From: Pararhodobacter sp. SW119
GTDB lineage: Bacteria; Pseudomonadota; Alphaproteobacteria; Rhodobacterales; Rhodobacteraceae
Assembly (NCBI RefSeq): GCF_017811755.1
Contig: NZ_JADDJF010000003.1
Coordinates: 62,001 to 126,000, forward strand
DNA: 64,000 nt
Direction of reading: 5' to 3'
In this document: positions 54,709 through 63,993 of the stretch, in pieces
Numbering within the stretch: the first letter of the stretch is position 1
How the letters are laid out: the number at the start of each line of letters is the position of its first letter
Program-made: the position numbers and the translations under genes
Notes under the pieces: generated by a model
The model's database searches: none
Told to the model about the DNA's origin: nothing
The model's input: the letters and a program-made list of their open reading frames with translations, nothing else

Positions 54709-54837
54709 ACTCTCCTCCGGATCGTCAGACTGTTGCCGCACGCCCTGCGGCCGGGTCAGTGACGTGACGGGATGCCCCGCCACCGATTTCTCCGCCCGCC
54801 GCGTCTTGGCGCCCGGAGGAATTTCTGCAGCGCGCCG

Positions 54838-55059
54838 TCAGCCGCGCAGGATCGTCGGCGCGATCATGTGCGCCTCGGCGCGGGCGCGGGCGATCGGCCC
54901 CTGCGCCGGCATCCGGCCATCGCGCAGCGCGGCCCAGGCCCAGAAGGCCAGCGCGAACGGCAGCGCCGCGGCAAAGATCAGCGCGAACCAGATCCGGTAC
55001 TCCCACTTTCCGGTCCGCACGTGCCGCGGGCGCGGCGAGTTGACGGTGAAGTCGGCCAT
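54838..55059 (-). CDS. pufQ: PufQ
   Basis: 73 residues, one membrane helix (IWFALIFAAALPFALAFWAWA), then RDGRMPAQGPIARARAEAHMIAPTI, the PufQ tail. Required in Rhodobacter for full bacteriochlorophyll formation. ATG 55059 follows GAGAGAGA, 19 nt after the bchZ stop. The 129 bp to pufB contain a short GC-rich symmetry and no further gene. Confidence 0.92.
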   Translation of the reverse strand: MADFTVNSPRPRHVRTGKWEYRIWFALIFAAALPFALAFWAWAALRDGRMPAQGPIARARAEAHMIAPTILRG

Positions 55060-55078
55060 GATCTCTCTCTCCCTCTCC

Positions 55079-56536
55079 TCAGCTTCCGGGCGCTGCAGGT
55101 CGCAGCGCCAGAACGGTTTCCCTGACCACGCGCTCGGCGCCGGCTTCCAGCGCGGCCCTCTCGGCCGCATCGCGCAAGGTTCGCGCGGCGGAAATGCGGG
55201 TCAGGATCGGATGTTCGGCGACGATGCGGTCAAGCTCGGCCTGGGCATCGCTGTCCCAGGGGAAATCGCGGCGCAGCGTCGCGGGGGTGGCCTGCGCGCT
55301 GTCCATCTCGCTGCCCAAGGGCAGGATGTGGAAAAGCGCATCGAAGAGGCCATTGCAGACCTCCTGCAGCGCATAGACCGCGCCGGCGTAGCCCATGAAG
55401 GGCGTGCCCGTCGCGCGCCGGATGGCAGCACCCGGAAAACCTGCAGGGATGAACGCGGGCGCGGGACCGTAGCCGCCCTTCATCTCGGCCAGGTACATCT
55501 TCTCGTTGATCGAGCCGAAGACGATCAGCGGGCGCTTGGCGTGCAGGGTCGCGCGCACCGCCTCGTTGTTGGTCTTGGTGCCGGCGACGCGGGCGGTGGC
55601 CAGCGCGCAGGGCAGGCCCAGGTCGCTTTCCAGATAGTTGCGCAAGCCGCGCGCGTAGGTCTCGTTGGCGACGACGGCGAAACTGGCCGTCGCAAAGAAG
55701 TCCTGCGTGACCGACCGCCACAGGTCCCAGACGGGTTTCAGCGTCGAATGCTTTTCGCGCGCGATGAACGGCTCGGGGTCGAGCCCCAGCATCTCGCCCA
55801 GCGTGCGCAGGAAGCGCGTGGTCGAGTCCATGCCGATTGGCGCCTGCAAGTAGGGCTTGCCCAGCACCTCGGCCAGGCCGCGTCCGAATTCGCGATACAT
55901 GACGACATTGACATCGGCGTTGACCAGATCGCGCATCTCGGCCAGATGCGCGCCCAGCGGCAGCACCATGTTGACCTCGGCGCCGATCCCTTCGACCAGC
56001 CGGCGGATCTCGGCCAGGTCCGAGGGCATGTTGAAGACGCCATACATCGGACCCAGGATGTTGACGCGGGGCTTGGCGCCCTCCTCGCGCGTCTTCTCGC
56101 GCGGCATCCGGCCCTTTGTCATGCCGAATTCGGTGAAGATCCAGGTCATCGCCCGGTCCGCGGCCTGCCACTGATCCTCGTCGATGGTGCGCGGCAGAAA
56201 GCGCTGGATGTTGGTGCCCTGCGGCGTCACGCCACCGCCGATCATCTCGGCGATGGACCCGGTCACCACGACCGCCGGCAACGCGGGGTCGAGCGTCTTC
56301 CACGCGCGCGACATCGAGGCCTCGGTGCCCGAACTCATCTCGTCCTCGCCCAGGCCCGTGACGACGATGGGCAACTCGTGCGGCGGCAACGCGTCGGTGT
56401 AGTGCAGGACCGAGGTCACCGGCAGGTTCTCGCAGCCCACCGGCCCGTCGATTACCACCTGCAATCCCTTGACGGCGCAGAAGGCATAGACCGCTCCCCA
56501 GTAGCCGCCGGCCCGGTCGTGATCCTGGATCAGCAT
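55079..56536 (-). CDS. bchZ: chlorophyllide a reductase subunit BchZ
   Basis: Nitrogenase-like catalytic subunit; with BchY it reduces ring B of chlorophyllide a using electrons from BchX. It has 485 residues. [24 protein letters not shown], the cluster Cys region [16 protein letters not shown], then [13 protein letters not shown] and the C-terminal domain with [20 protein letters not shown] and [20 protein letters not shown] 56536 is the family start; the upstream frame is repeat-derived. Confidence 0.97.
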   Translation of the reverse strand: MLIQDHDRAGGYWGAVYAFCAVKGLQVVIDGPVGCENLPVTSVLHYTDALPPHELPIVVTGLGEDEMSSGTEASMSRAWKTLDPALPAVVVTGSIAEMIGGGVTPQGTNIQRFLPRTIDEDQWQAADRAMTWIFTEFGMTKGRMPREKTREEGAKPRVNILGPMYGVFNMPSDLAEIRRLVEGIGAEVNMVLPLGAHLAEMRDLVNADVNVVMYREFGRGLAEVLGKPYLQAPIGMDSTTRFLRTLGEMLGLDPEPFIAREKHSTLKPVWDLWRSVTQDFFATASFAVVANETYARGLRNYLESDLGLPCALATARVAGTKTNNEAVRATLHAKRPLIVFGSINEKMYLAEMKGGYGPAPAFIPAGFPGAAIRRATGTPFMGYAGAVYALQEVCNGLFDALFHILPLGSEMDSAQATPATLRRDFPWDSDAQAELDRIVAEHPILTRISAARTLRDAAERAALEAGAERVVRETVLALRPAAPGS

Positions 56537-56587
56537 GGCGCACCTGCGTGACAGGCGGCGGCGCGGCGGGGGTGTTGCGCGTGGCGG

Positions 56588-56631
56588 CTGCCATACGTAC
56601 GCCATACGCTTGCCATACGCTTGCCATACGC
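56588..56631 (-). repeat. four tandem 11-bp repeats between bchY and bchZ
   Basis: Four contiguous units of consensus TTGCCATACGC (plus-strand reading): 56588, 56599, 56610 and 56621; the last two are identical. On the transcribed strand they give GCGTATGGCAA repeats, each containing an ATG. They lie in the 127-nt gap between bchY and bchZ, where tight coupling would be expected. Confidence 0.92.
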
Positions 56632-56663
56632 TTTCTGGCAGGGAATTTTCGGGGTTCCGGGCA

Positions 56664-58247
56664 TCAGATCATCTCCTCCGCCTTGCGCGCCTTCGCGGCC
56701 TTGTCGAGCTTCTTCTGATGCGCCGCCCGGAAGTCCGGGCGCAGGTTCGGATCGCCCTCCCAGACCCCCGCCGTGTCGCCCGCGCCGACCCCTTCGAAGA
56801 AGTCGCGCATGCTGTCCATCCGCGCCTTCCCGGCGATGGCCGCGTTGACCACCTCGCCCAGACTGCCGGCGCCGGCGGGACCCATCAGCGGCCGGGCCGA
56901 GATCAGGTTGGTGAAGTAAAGCGCTGGAATCGCGAGTTGTTTTGCCTGCTGCACGACCGGCGTCGTGCCGATGGCCAGGTCCGGTTTCACCGCCTCCATC
57001 GCGCCCAGATCGTCGGCGAGCGAGGCGCGGAACTTGACCTTCACGCCCTTCGCCTCCAGCCATTCGCGGTCCGCATCGGACCAGGGCGAGCGCGCGCAGG
57101 CCGTTCCCACATAGGGGATTTCCGCGCCGCTCTCGATCAGCAGGCGCGCCACCAGCAGCTCCGACCCCTCGTAGCCCGACAGCGTGATACGGCCCTTGAT
57201 CGGTACCTGCCCCAGCGCCCCCCGGATCGCCGGCAGAAACGCGTTCTGTGACGCCGCGACCTTTTCCTTTGCGATTCCAAGCAGTTCACCGATCCCCGCC
57301 AGCCACGCCGCGGTCCCGTCGATGCCCACCGGCGCCGATCCCAGCACCGACCGCCCGGCCGCCTGGAACTCGCGGATCGAGGCCGCGTAGAACGGATGCA
57401 CCGCCGCCACCGCGACGCCATCGAGCGCCGCGTAAAGCTCGCGCCACTCGCGCACCGGCACCACCGGCCCCGCCGCCAGCCCCATCGGCGCCAGCATCGC
57501 CCCGATCATCATCGGATCGGCCGGGAACATCTCGCCCAGCAGCGTCACCGTCGGACGATCCGCGCGCCCCGAGACCGGCGCCGGCACCGGGCCTGCCTCG
57601 ACCTCGGCGCGCGCGTAGGCCAGCATCGCGCCGGAAAGTACGTCCTTGGCCTCGGCATGGGTCGGCACGCCGAAGCCCGGCACGTCGATCCCGACGATCC
57701 GCACACCGTTGATTTCCCTGGGCAACAGCCGCAGCGGCACGCCGCTGGCGGCGGGCACGCAGAGGTTGGTCACCACGATGGCGTCGTAGCGCGCGGGATC
57801 GGCAAGCTCGTGGACCGATTCGCGGATATCCTCGAAGAGCTTGCCGGTGACCAGCGTTTCGGAGTTGAACGGGACGTATCCCACCGACCGCCGCGCACCG
57901 TAGAAATGGCTCACGAAGGTCAGTCCATAAACGCAGCAGGCCGAGCCCGACAGCACCGTCGCCACCCGCCGCATCCGAAGGCCCACGCGCAGGCTGCCGA
58001 AGGCCGGGCACATCGATTCCGGCTTGTCATGCGGCCCGCGCGGATAGTCCCTGGCGAACTGCTCCAGCACGTCGCCCTTGCCGGCCGCCCGCGCCGCGGC
58101 CGCCATCTGCGCCGCCGGCGCGTGGCAACCGGCGCCATCCGTGCCCGCATCGACCTGCGGTACCGGCACTGACGGCTCGTCCATCCGTTCGATGGTCACC
58201 TGGCCGGCGGCATCGTAGCCAACCTCGTATCCGGCGCGATCAGACAT
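56664..58247 (-). CDS. bchY: chlorophyllide a reductase subunit BchY
   Basis: Nitrogenase-like partner of BchZ, 527 residues. Cluster-binding cysteines are in [13 protein letters not shown] (N-terminal), [31 protein letters not shown] and [12 protein letters not shown]. The C-terminal part has [15 protein letters not shown] and [39 protein letters not shown] 58247 overlaps the bchX stop by 8 bp. Confidence 0.97.
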   Translation of the reverse strand: MSDRAGYEVGYDAAGQVTIERMDEPSVPVPQVDAGTDGAGCHAPAAQMAAAARAAGKGDVLEQFARDYPRGPHDKPESMCPAFGSLRVGLRMRRVATVLSGSACCVYGLTFVSHFYGARRSVGYVPFNSETLVTGKLFEDIRESVHELADPARYDAIVVTNLCVPAASGVPLRLLPREINGVRIVGIDVPGFGVPTHAEAKDVLSGAMLAYARAEVEAGPVPAPVSGRADRPTVTLLGEMFPADPMMIGAMLAPMGLAAGPVVPVREWRELYAALDGVAVAAVHPFYAASIREFQAAGRSVLGSAPVGIDGTAAWLAGIGELLGIAKEKVAASQNAFLPAIRGALGQVPIKGRITLSGYEGSELLVARLLIESGAEIPYVGTACARSPWSDADREWLEAKGVKVKFRASLADDLGAMEAVKPDLAIGTTPVVQQAKQLAIPALYFTNLISARPLMGPAGAGSLGEVVNAAIAGKARMDSMRDFFEGVGAGDTAGVWEGDPNLRPDFRAAHQKKLDKAAKARKAEEMI

Positions 58248-59244
58248 CGTCGTACACCACCTCCAGCGACTTCTTCGGCGCGGCGTACTTGCCGCGCATG
58301 TCGGCATCGCTCGCGGGCATCAGGACCACGTCGCCGCCGGTGTGCTTGCTGTCGAAAAGCCCCAGCAGCCCGTCCTGGGTCAGCGGTGTCGGGCGCAGCG
58401 GCGGCGCTTCGGCGACGTTCTCGGCCAGTTCGGCGAAAAGCCCGCCCCAGCGCCCGGCATCGGTGCCGACGATCTGGTAATTTGCGGATTTCTTGCGCAA
58501 ATCCTCGTCCGCCGGGATCGCGGCCAGGATCGGGATCTTGACCTCGGCAGCGAATGCCGCGGCCTCGCCGGTGCCGTCATCCTTGTTGATGACCAGCCCC
58601 GCGACGCCGACGTTGCCGCCCAGCTTGCGGAAGTACTCGACCGCCGAGCAGACATTGTTCGCCACGTAAAGGCTTTGCAGATCGTTCGAGGCGACAACGA
58701 TGACCTTCTGCGCCATGTCGCGCGCGATCGGCAGGCCGAAGCCGCCGCAGACCACGTCGCCCAGGAAGTCCAGAAGCACATAGTCGAAGTCCCAGTCGTG
58801 GAACCCGAGTTTTTCCAGCAGCTCAAAGCCGTGGATGATGCCGCGGCCGCCGCAGCCGCGGCCGACCTCGGGCCCGCCAAGTTCCATCGCGAAGACGCCG
58901 CCGCTCTTGAAGCAGACATCGCCGATCTTCACTTCCTCGCCCGCCAGCTTCTTGCGGGTCGAGGTTTCGATGATCGTCGGGCAGGCCTTGCCGCCGAACA
59001 GCAGACTCGTGGTATCGGATTTCGGGTCGCAGCCGATCAGCAGCACGCGCTTGCCGCGCTCGGCCATCATGTGGCTCAGGTTGGCCAGGGTGAAGGACTT
59101 GCCGATCCCGCCCTTGCCGTAGATCGCGATGATCTGGGTCTTCTTCGTGGGCGGGTCCGCCGGCACCTCCAGCGTCGGGTCTTCTGCGGCCTCGTCGCGC
59201 AGTCGCTGGTCGAAATCCTTGAGGTTCGGCACGTCGAGAGTCAT
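58240..59244 (-). CDS. bchX: chlorophyllide a reductase iron protein BchX
   Basis: NifH-like ATPase dimer with a bridging [4Fe-4S] cluster that feeds electrons to BchYZ. It has 334 residues: P-loop YGKGGIGKS (42-50), switch I CDPKSDTTSLLFGG, and the cluster cysteines in GPEVGRGCGGRGII and GDVVCGGFGLP. It is directly followed by bchY and starts 1 nt after the bchC stop. Confidence 0.98.
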   Translation of the reverse strand: MTLDVPNLKDFDQRLRDEAAEDPTLEVPADPPTKKTQIIAIYGKGGIGKSFTLANLSHMMAERGKRVLLIGCDPKSDTTSLLFGGKACPTIIETSTRKKLAGEEVKIGDVCFKSGGVFAMELGGPEVGRGCGGRGIIHGFELLEKLGFHDWDFDYVLLDFLGDVVCGGFGLPIARDMAQKVIVVASNDLQSLYVANNVCSAVEYFRKLGGNVGVAGLVINKDDGTGEAAAFAAEVKIPILAAIPADEDLRKKSANYQIVGTDAGRWGGLFAELAENVAEAPPLRPTPLTQDGLLGLFDSKHTGGDVVLMPASDADMRGKYAAPKKSLEVVYDDV

Positions 59245-59245
59245 G

Positions 59246-60196
59246 TCAGCTTTCCCATTCCAGGATCATTTTCAGGCAACGCGGGTCGTTGAAGGCGACC
59301 GTGTAGGCATCGACGGCGGCCTCGACCGGCTGTCGGTGCGTGATCAGTCCGGCAAGCGACAGCGCCCCGGATTCGATGAGTTTGCGGGTCGCCAGCAGGT
59401 CTTCCGGGGCCCATTCGGCCGCGATGCGCAGCCTCGCTTCCTTCATGAAGGCCGGCGGGAAGGCAAAGCTGACGGGTTGGGTGTAGAAACCCGCCAGCAC
59501 GACCTCACCGCCCCGCGTCAGGCGCCCGATCAGCGTATTCAGCAGGCCATCGGCGCCCGAGGCGTCATAGATCGTCGCGTAATCGCGCCGCGGGTCGTCA
59601 TCCGGGTGGATCACGGTGTAGCCCTGCGCCCCGTCGCGGCGCGCAGGATCGATGTCCCAGACCACGGGCGGGGGCGCGCCGGCGGCCAGCGTCAGACGCG
59701 CCAGCAACCGGCCCAACACGCCATGCCCGACGATCAGTTCGGGCGGTTGCGAGCGGGGATCCGCCAGCGCGTGGCGCGCCGTCGCGGCCAGTGCGAGCAA
59801 GGCGCCCTCGGCCCCAAGTGCGCGATCGATCCGGGTGACCCTGGTTGCATCGGTGACCAGGACCTGCGCCGCACCGCCGAAAAGGCCATGAACCGGCCCC
59901 CCATCGGTGCCGACGAAACAGTTCGCGCCGGGCACAAACACCCGCTCGCCCGGCTTGTAACCCGCCTCCGCACCGGCTTCGATTATCTCGCCCGCGGCTT
60001 CATAGCCGGGAACCAGCGGATAGCCCATCCCCGGAAACGGCGCCATCTGGCCGGTCCAGAAAAGCTTTTCGGTGCCTGTGGAAATGCCGGAATGGCTGAT
60101 CCTTACGACCAGGTCGCGCGGTCCGGGCGCCTGCAGCGCGACATGACCGAGGGCGAGCTTCCGTGGGCTGGAAAGTAAGATCGCTCTGGTCTGCAC
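59246..60196 (-). CDS. bchC: bacteriochlorophyllide 3-hydroxyethyl dehydrogenase BchC
   Basis: NAD-dependent oxidation of the 3-hydroxyethyl to the 3-acetyl group in bacteriochlorophyll a synthesis. It has 316 residues of MDR fold: [38 protein letters not shown], then [18 protein letters not shown] and [16 protein letters not shown]. Start GTG 60196 follows AAGGGGGG at good spacing. PpsR sites lie just upstream. Confidence 0.94.
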   Translation of the reverse strand: MQTRAILLSSPRKLALGHVALQAPGPRDLVVRISHSGISTGTEKLFWTGQMAPFPGMGYPLVPGYEAAGEIIEAGAEAGYKPGERVFVPGANCFVGTDGGPVHGLFGGAAQVLVTDATRVTRIDRALGAEGALLALAATARHALADPRSQPPELIVGHGVLGRLLARLTLAAGAPPPVVWDIDPARRDGAQGYTVIHPDDDPRRDYATIYDASGADGLLNTLIGRLTRGGEVVLAGFYTQPVSFAFPPAFMKEARLRIAAEWAPEDLLATRKLIESGALSLAGLITHRQPVEAAVDAYTVAFNDPRCLKMILEWES

Positions 60197-60251
60197 CGCA
60201 TGCCCCCCTTGTCCCGCCAATCCGCGCACGTTTGGCGCCTTGGGCAGTTTC

Positions 60252-60269
60252 TGTCATTCTAAGCTTACA
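60252..60269. promoter_or_regulatory. PpsR/CrtJ site 1 upstream of bchC
   Basis: TGTCATTCTAAGCTTACA is an exact TGT-N12-ACA site 56 nt upstream of bchC. Paired with the next site 8 bp away, as in aerobic PpsR repression of bch promoters in Rhodobacter. Confidence 0.88.
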
Positions 60270-60277
60270 TTTTAATC

Positions 60278-60295
60278 TGTCAACATATGTGGACA
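60278..60295. promoter_or_regulatory. PpsR/CrtJ site 2 upstream of bchC
   Basis: TGTCAACATATGTGGACA is TGT-N12-ACA, one base from the crtF stop codon and 8 bp from site 1. The sites imply a bchC promoter inside the crtEF-bchCXYZ-puf superoperon. Confidence 0.88.
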
Positions 60296-60296
60296 G

Positions 60297-61415
60297 TTAT
60301 TCTTCAACTGATCTGATACGGTGGCCTGCGGACGCCGTTGCCATGACGACGCAAGTCACAAAAGTCCTGTAACTGCGGAGGATACGGATGTTCCGGAACT
60401 GCGCATCGGATAGCATGCCGGCGATGTCGACCGCCGAGCGGGTGCGGCCGGTGCGCATCGCCAGAGTGTAAACCGAAAAGTACACATCGACCTGCGGGTC
60501 CGGTCGCGCGCCGCCCGACATCGGCTCGGACAGAATCAATCGACCACCGGGCGGTAGCGCCTGGGCCACGGCGCGCAGCAGCGCCGCGGCCGTCGCGTCA
60601 TCATGATCGTAAAGGACGCGCACCAGGGAAATGACGTCGGCGCCCACGTCGGGGATGCCCTGCCGGAAGCTGCCGCCCCGCCGCGCGACATCGCCCGGCA
60701 ATGCCGCCTGCGCCACCACTTCCGGCAAATCGAAGAGCGTGAGCTGAAGATCCGGTGCACGCCCCCGCACCGCGCGCAGAAAGGCGCCCGTGCCGCCCCC
60801 GACATCCATCAGGTGCCGATGTCCGCGCAGCGAGACCTGCGCCAATGTTTCTTCGGCCACCAGCGCCTGGCTGTCGGCCATGAGCCGGGAATAGCGCGCC
60901 GCGGCCTCGGCATCGCCGCCGCCGCCCAGAACATAAGGCCAGAACCGCGCCAGCGCCGGATCGGTTTCACCGCGGAAGAAGGCCTGCGGATCGGACAGAT
61001 CTGCGTAGAGCACGCGATGATGGCGGACCATTTCCTCGAGCCCCGGCACGGCGAGAAACGCCGCGCCCCGCCGCGAAAGCGCATAGCGCGCGCCCCGCCG
61101 CCGCAACAGGCCCAGCGCCGCACCCGCCTGCAGCAGGACGGACAATCGCGCCACGGGCACGCCGCAGCGCACGGACAACCCGGCGGCATTGCCCGGCCCC
61201 TCGGCCAGCATGTGCATCAGGCGCAGTTCGACCAGCGCCATCAGGACCTGGCTGCGCACGAAACCCTGCATGATATCGAAAATCGCCGCGCCTTCTGCCC
61301 GGACCAGCCGGCGCAGGAGAGGCACACGCGCCGCCCAGGCCTGGAACCGGCGCGAGCCCGCCAGCCGATTCGCCCAGCCCGGTCCGGGCGGGATCAGGTC
61401 ATCGCTTGTCGCCAC
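60297..61415 (-). CDS. crtF: hydroxyneurosporene O-methyltransferase CrtF
   Basis: SAM-dependent methylation of the tertiary hydroxyl at C-1 of the carotenoid. It has 372 residues: an N-terminal dimerisation/winged-helix part (FVRSQVLMALVELRLMHMLAEG) and a methyltransferase domain with LMDVGGGTGAFLRAV (about residue 200), VISLVRVLYDHDD and GGRLILSEPMSGG. It is downstream of crtE with a 36-nt gap. Confidence 0.95.
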   Translation of the reverse strand: MATSDDLIPPGPGWANRLAGSRRFQAWAARVPLLRRLVRAEGAAIFDIMQGFVRSQVLMALVELRLMHMLAEGPGNAAGLSVRCGVPVARLSVLLQAGAALGLLRRRGARYALSRRGAAFLAVPGLEEMVRHHRVLYADLSDPQAFFRGETDPALARFWPYVLGGGGDAEAAARYSRLMADSQALVAEETLAQVSLRGHRHLMDVGGGTGAFLRAVRGRAPDLQLTLFDLPEVVAQAALPGDVARRGGSFRQGIPDVGADVISLVRVLYDHDDATAAALLRAVAQALPPGGRLILSEPMSGGARPDPQVDVYFSVYTLAMRTGRTRSAVDIAGMLSDAQFRNIRILRSYRTFVTCVVMATASAGHRIRSVEE

Positions 61416-61451
61416 CCCTGGAATCCTTCCCCAGGACCGGCGCGCCCGACC

Positions 61452-62324
61452 TCACGTTCGCACCGGCGCAACCGGCGTCATGCGCTCGGCGTGCAGTCGC
61501 ACCATCGCGGCGAGTTGCGCCTCACCAGGGCAGGACGGGATCGAGGCGATGGCACCGGACAGGATGTCGCGCAGTCGGCGAATCGCGCCCTGCACTCCCA
61601 ATTCCTGCACCGCCGAGGGGCGGGCAAGCGCCACATCCTGCCCCACCGGTTTTCCCAGCGTGTCGGCGTCGTAAAGCGCGTCGCGCAGATCGTCGGCCAC
61701 CTGGAACGCCTCGCCGATACGCGCGCCGAGTTCTTCCCAGGGCTCGGGGTCCTGCCCGGAGGCCGCCGCGCCCATCTTGGTCGCGGCCATGAACAGCGCC
61801 GCGGTTTTCGACCGGTGATAGGCGCGCAGATCGACCGTTTTCTCGCTTTCCCACCCTTGGCCCGCACAGATTCCATGCGGCATACCGGCGTGATGCGCGA
61901 GAAGCCGCGTGAGCGATAGCGCGCGCAGGGCGTCCGCGGGCGATTCGTCCGACGCCGCGCGGGCAACCGTCTCGAACGCGGCGATGATCAGCGCGTCGCC
62001 GGTCAGGACCGCAAGCGGTTCGGAGTAGGCGAGGTGTACCGTCGGCTTGCCGCGCCGGAAGTCGGCATTGTCGAATGCGGGCAGGTCGTCATGGACGAGG
62101 CTGGCACAGTGGATGATCTCCAACGCCGCGGCCGCCGCATCGGCCAGCGCCGGCCGGTCGTCGCCGCAGGCAATCGCCACCGACAGACAGATCGTCGGCC
62201 GTATGCGCGCGCCGCCCGGCACGACCGCATAGTTCAGGGCGTGCGCCAGACGCGCCGGCCCCGCCGCCTGCGCCCTCTCGATGGCTGAAACCATTGCCGC
62301 TTCGATACGTCGGGAAAGATCCAT
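61452..62324 (-). CDS. crtE: geranylgeranyl diphosphate synthase CrtE
   Basis: Makes GGPP for carotenoids and the phytyl tail. It has 290 residues with the first aspartate-rich motif LVHDDLPAFDNADFRRGKPT, GDALIIAAFE, and the second motif QVADDLRDALYD in place of the usual DDILD. ATG 62324 is chosen; PpsR sites lie 17 nt upstream and are shared with divergent crtD. Confidence 0.95.
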   Translation of the reverse strand: MDLSRRIEAAMVSAIERAQAAGPARLAHALNYAVVPGGARIRPTICLSVAIACGDDRPALADAAAAALEIIHCASLVHDDLPAFDNADFRRGKPTVHLAYSEPLAVLTGDALIIAAFETVARAASDESPADALRALSLTRLLAHHAGMPHGICAGQGWESEKTVDLRAYHRSKTAALFMAATKMGAAASGQDPEPWEELGARIGEAFQVADDLRDALYDADTLGKPVGQDVALARPSAVQELGVQGAIRRLRDILSGAIASIPSCPGEAQLAAMVRLHAERMTPVAPVRT

Positions 62325-62340
62325 GGGCGCGCCCCAGTTA

Positions 62341-62358
62341 TGTACATAATTTATTACA
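62341..62358. promoter_or_regulatory. PpsR/CrtJ site 1 between crtE and crtD
   Basis: TGTACATAATTTATTACA, TGT-N12-ACA, in the 88-bp gap. With the second site 7 bp away it can repress both crtE and crtD in air. Confidence 0.87.
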
Positions 62359-62365
62359 CTGCATG

Positions 62366-62383
62366 TGTAAATCATACTGGACA
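62366..62383. promoter_or_regulatory. PpsR/CrtJ site 2 between crtE and crtD
   Basis: TGTAAATCATACTGGACA, TGT-N12-ACA, 30 nt before the crtD start. Confidence 0.87.
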
Positions 62384-62412
62384 TCTCGGTCTGTCAAGTC
62401 AAGTATCGTCAG

Positions 62413-63993
62413 ATGAACGCGTCTCAGGCAGACCACCGCGCGGAAATTGCGGTCATTGGTGCCGGCATCGGCGGGCTGGCGGCGGCGGTCCGCTTGGCTG
62501 CCGCGGGCGCCGATGTGATGCTTCTTGATCGTCACGACTGGCCCGGCGGGAAGATGCGCGCCGTATCCAGCCCGGCAGGGCCGGTTGACGCGGGCCCCAC
62601 GGTCCTGACGATGCGCCCGGTCTTCGAGGCGCTGTTCGATGCCGCCGGTGAAAGGCTGGACGATCACGTGACCCTGATCCCCCAGCCGATACTGGCCCGG
62701 CACTGGTGGCGCGGCGGCCCGCAACTGGACCTGCATTCCGACAGCGCCCAAAGCGCCGAGGCGATCGGTGACGCATTCGGAGCGAGCGCCGCGCGGGAGT
62801 TTCTCGCATTCGATACGCTCATGGGCGCCGCCCTTGACGCCTTCGAGGCGCCGATGATGCGCGCGGCACGACCCGATGCCCTGGCGGCAGCCTACAGATC
62901 ACTGACGCGTCCCGGGATCTGGCCACTGATCGCGCCGGGCCGCACGCTGGAGGGCCTTTTGCGCGCCCGGTTCACGGAGCCACGCCTGCGCCAGCTCTTC
63001 GGCCGCTACGCGACCTATGTCGGCGGCATTCCGTCGCGCACGCCGGCAGTGCTGGGCCTGATCTGGCGGGCCGAGGCGGCGGGCGTCTGGGCCGTAAAAG
63101 GCGGGATGAGCAGCCTCGCGCAAGCTCTCGCCGCGTTGTTCGTACAGCTGGGCGGAAGGCTTTGCCTCGGTACGCCGGTCGCCCGTTTCGAGGTGTCGGG
63201 CGACACGCTCTCGGGCCTGATTCTGGCTGACGGGCGCCGGATCGCGTGCCGGCAGGCCGTTTTCAACGGCGACCCCGAAGCGTTGCGCGCGGGCCTGCTT
63301 GGCGCAGGAGCCCAGCGCGCCGTCGGCCGCGCCGCGACCACGCCGCGCGCGCTTTCCGCGCGGGTCTGGACCTTTGCCGCCAAGGTCTCGGGCCTGCCGC
63401 TGTTGCACCACAACCTGCTTCTTGCAGACGACGCGCGGGATGAATTTGTCCCCCTTGCGCGGAACCAGGCCCCGGTGATGCCGACCATCTACATCTGTGC
63501 GCAGGATCGCGCGGCTCCGGCCGAGGCCGCCGGAATGGAACGCTTCCAGTTCATCCTGAACGCGCCCGCCTGTTCCCCTGATTCGCACGCTGATCCCCAC
63601 GCAGAGGCCGCGACATGCCTGACACCGACATTCGACCGATTGTCCCGCTTCGGTCTGACCTTCACGCCGATACCGACAGCTGCCAACCTCACGACGCCGG
63701 CCGAGTTCGCGAGCCTGTTTCCGGGCAGCCAGGGGTCACTCTACGGCCGCAGCCCGCACGGCACGCTTGCACCCTTTCTGCGCCCGACAGCGCGGACTCG
63801 TATCACGGGACTTTATCTGGCGGGGGGCGGGGCGCATCCAGGGGCGGGCGTGCCGATGGCGGCATTGTCCGGAATGCATGCGGCGGCGGCGGCGCTTTCG
63901 GACCGGACTTCAGTATCGACGTTGCGCCAGACGGCTACGCCTGGTGGTATCTTGACGCGATCAGCGACGACGGCACCCGCGCGCTTTCGGTGA
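62413..63993 (+). CDS. crtD: carotenoid 3,4-desaturase CrtD
   Basis: FAD-dependent desaturase acting on (hydroxy/methoxy)neurosporene in spheroidene synthesis. It has 526 residues: an N-terminal dinucleotide fold (EIAVIGAGIGGLAAAVRLAAAG), then WPGGKMRAV and VDAGPTVLTMRPVF, and the C-terminal FAD motif YLAGGGAHPGAGVPMAALSGMHAAAA. The last 30 or so codons overlap crtC in another frame. ATG 62413 has only a weak ribosome-binding site. Confidence 0.95.
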   Translation: MNASQADHRAEIAVIGAGIGGLAAAVRLAAAGADVMLLDRHDWPGGKMRAVSSPAGPVDAGPTVLTMRPVFEALFDAAGERLDDHVTLIPQPILARHWWRGGPQLDLHSDSAQSAEAIGDAFGASAAREFLAFDTLMGAALDAFEAPMMRAARPDALAAAYRSLTRPGIWPLIAPGRTLEGLLRARFTEPRLRQLFGRYATYVGGIPSRTPAVLGLIWRAEAAGVWAVKGGMSSLAQALAALFVQLGGRLCLGTPVARFEVSGDTLSGLILADGRRIACRQAVFNGDPEALRAGLLGAGAQRAVGRAATTPRALSARVWTFAAKVSGLPLLHHNLLLADDARDEFVPLARNQAPVMPTIYICAQDRAAPAEAAGMERFQFILNAPACSPDSHADPHAEAATCLTPTFDRLSRFGLTFTPIPTAANLTTPAEFASLFPGSQGSLYGRSPHGTLAPFLRPTARTRITGLYLAGGGAHPGAGVPMAALSGMHAAAAALSDRTSVSTLRQTATPGGILTRSATTAPARFR

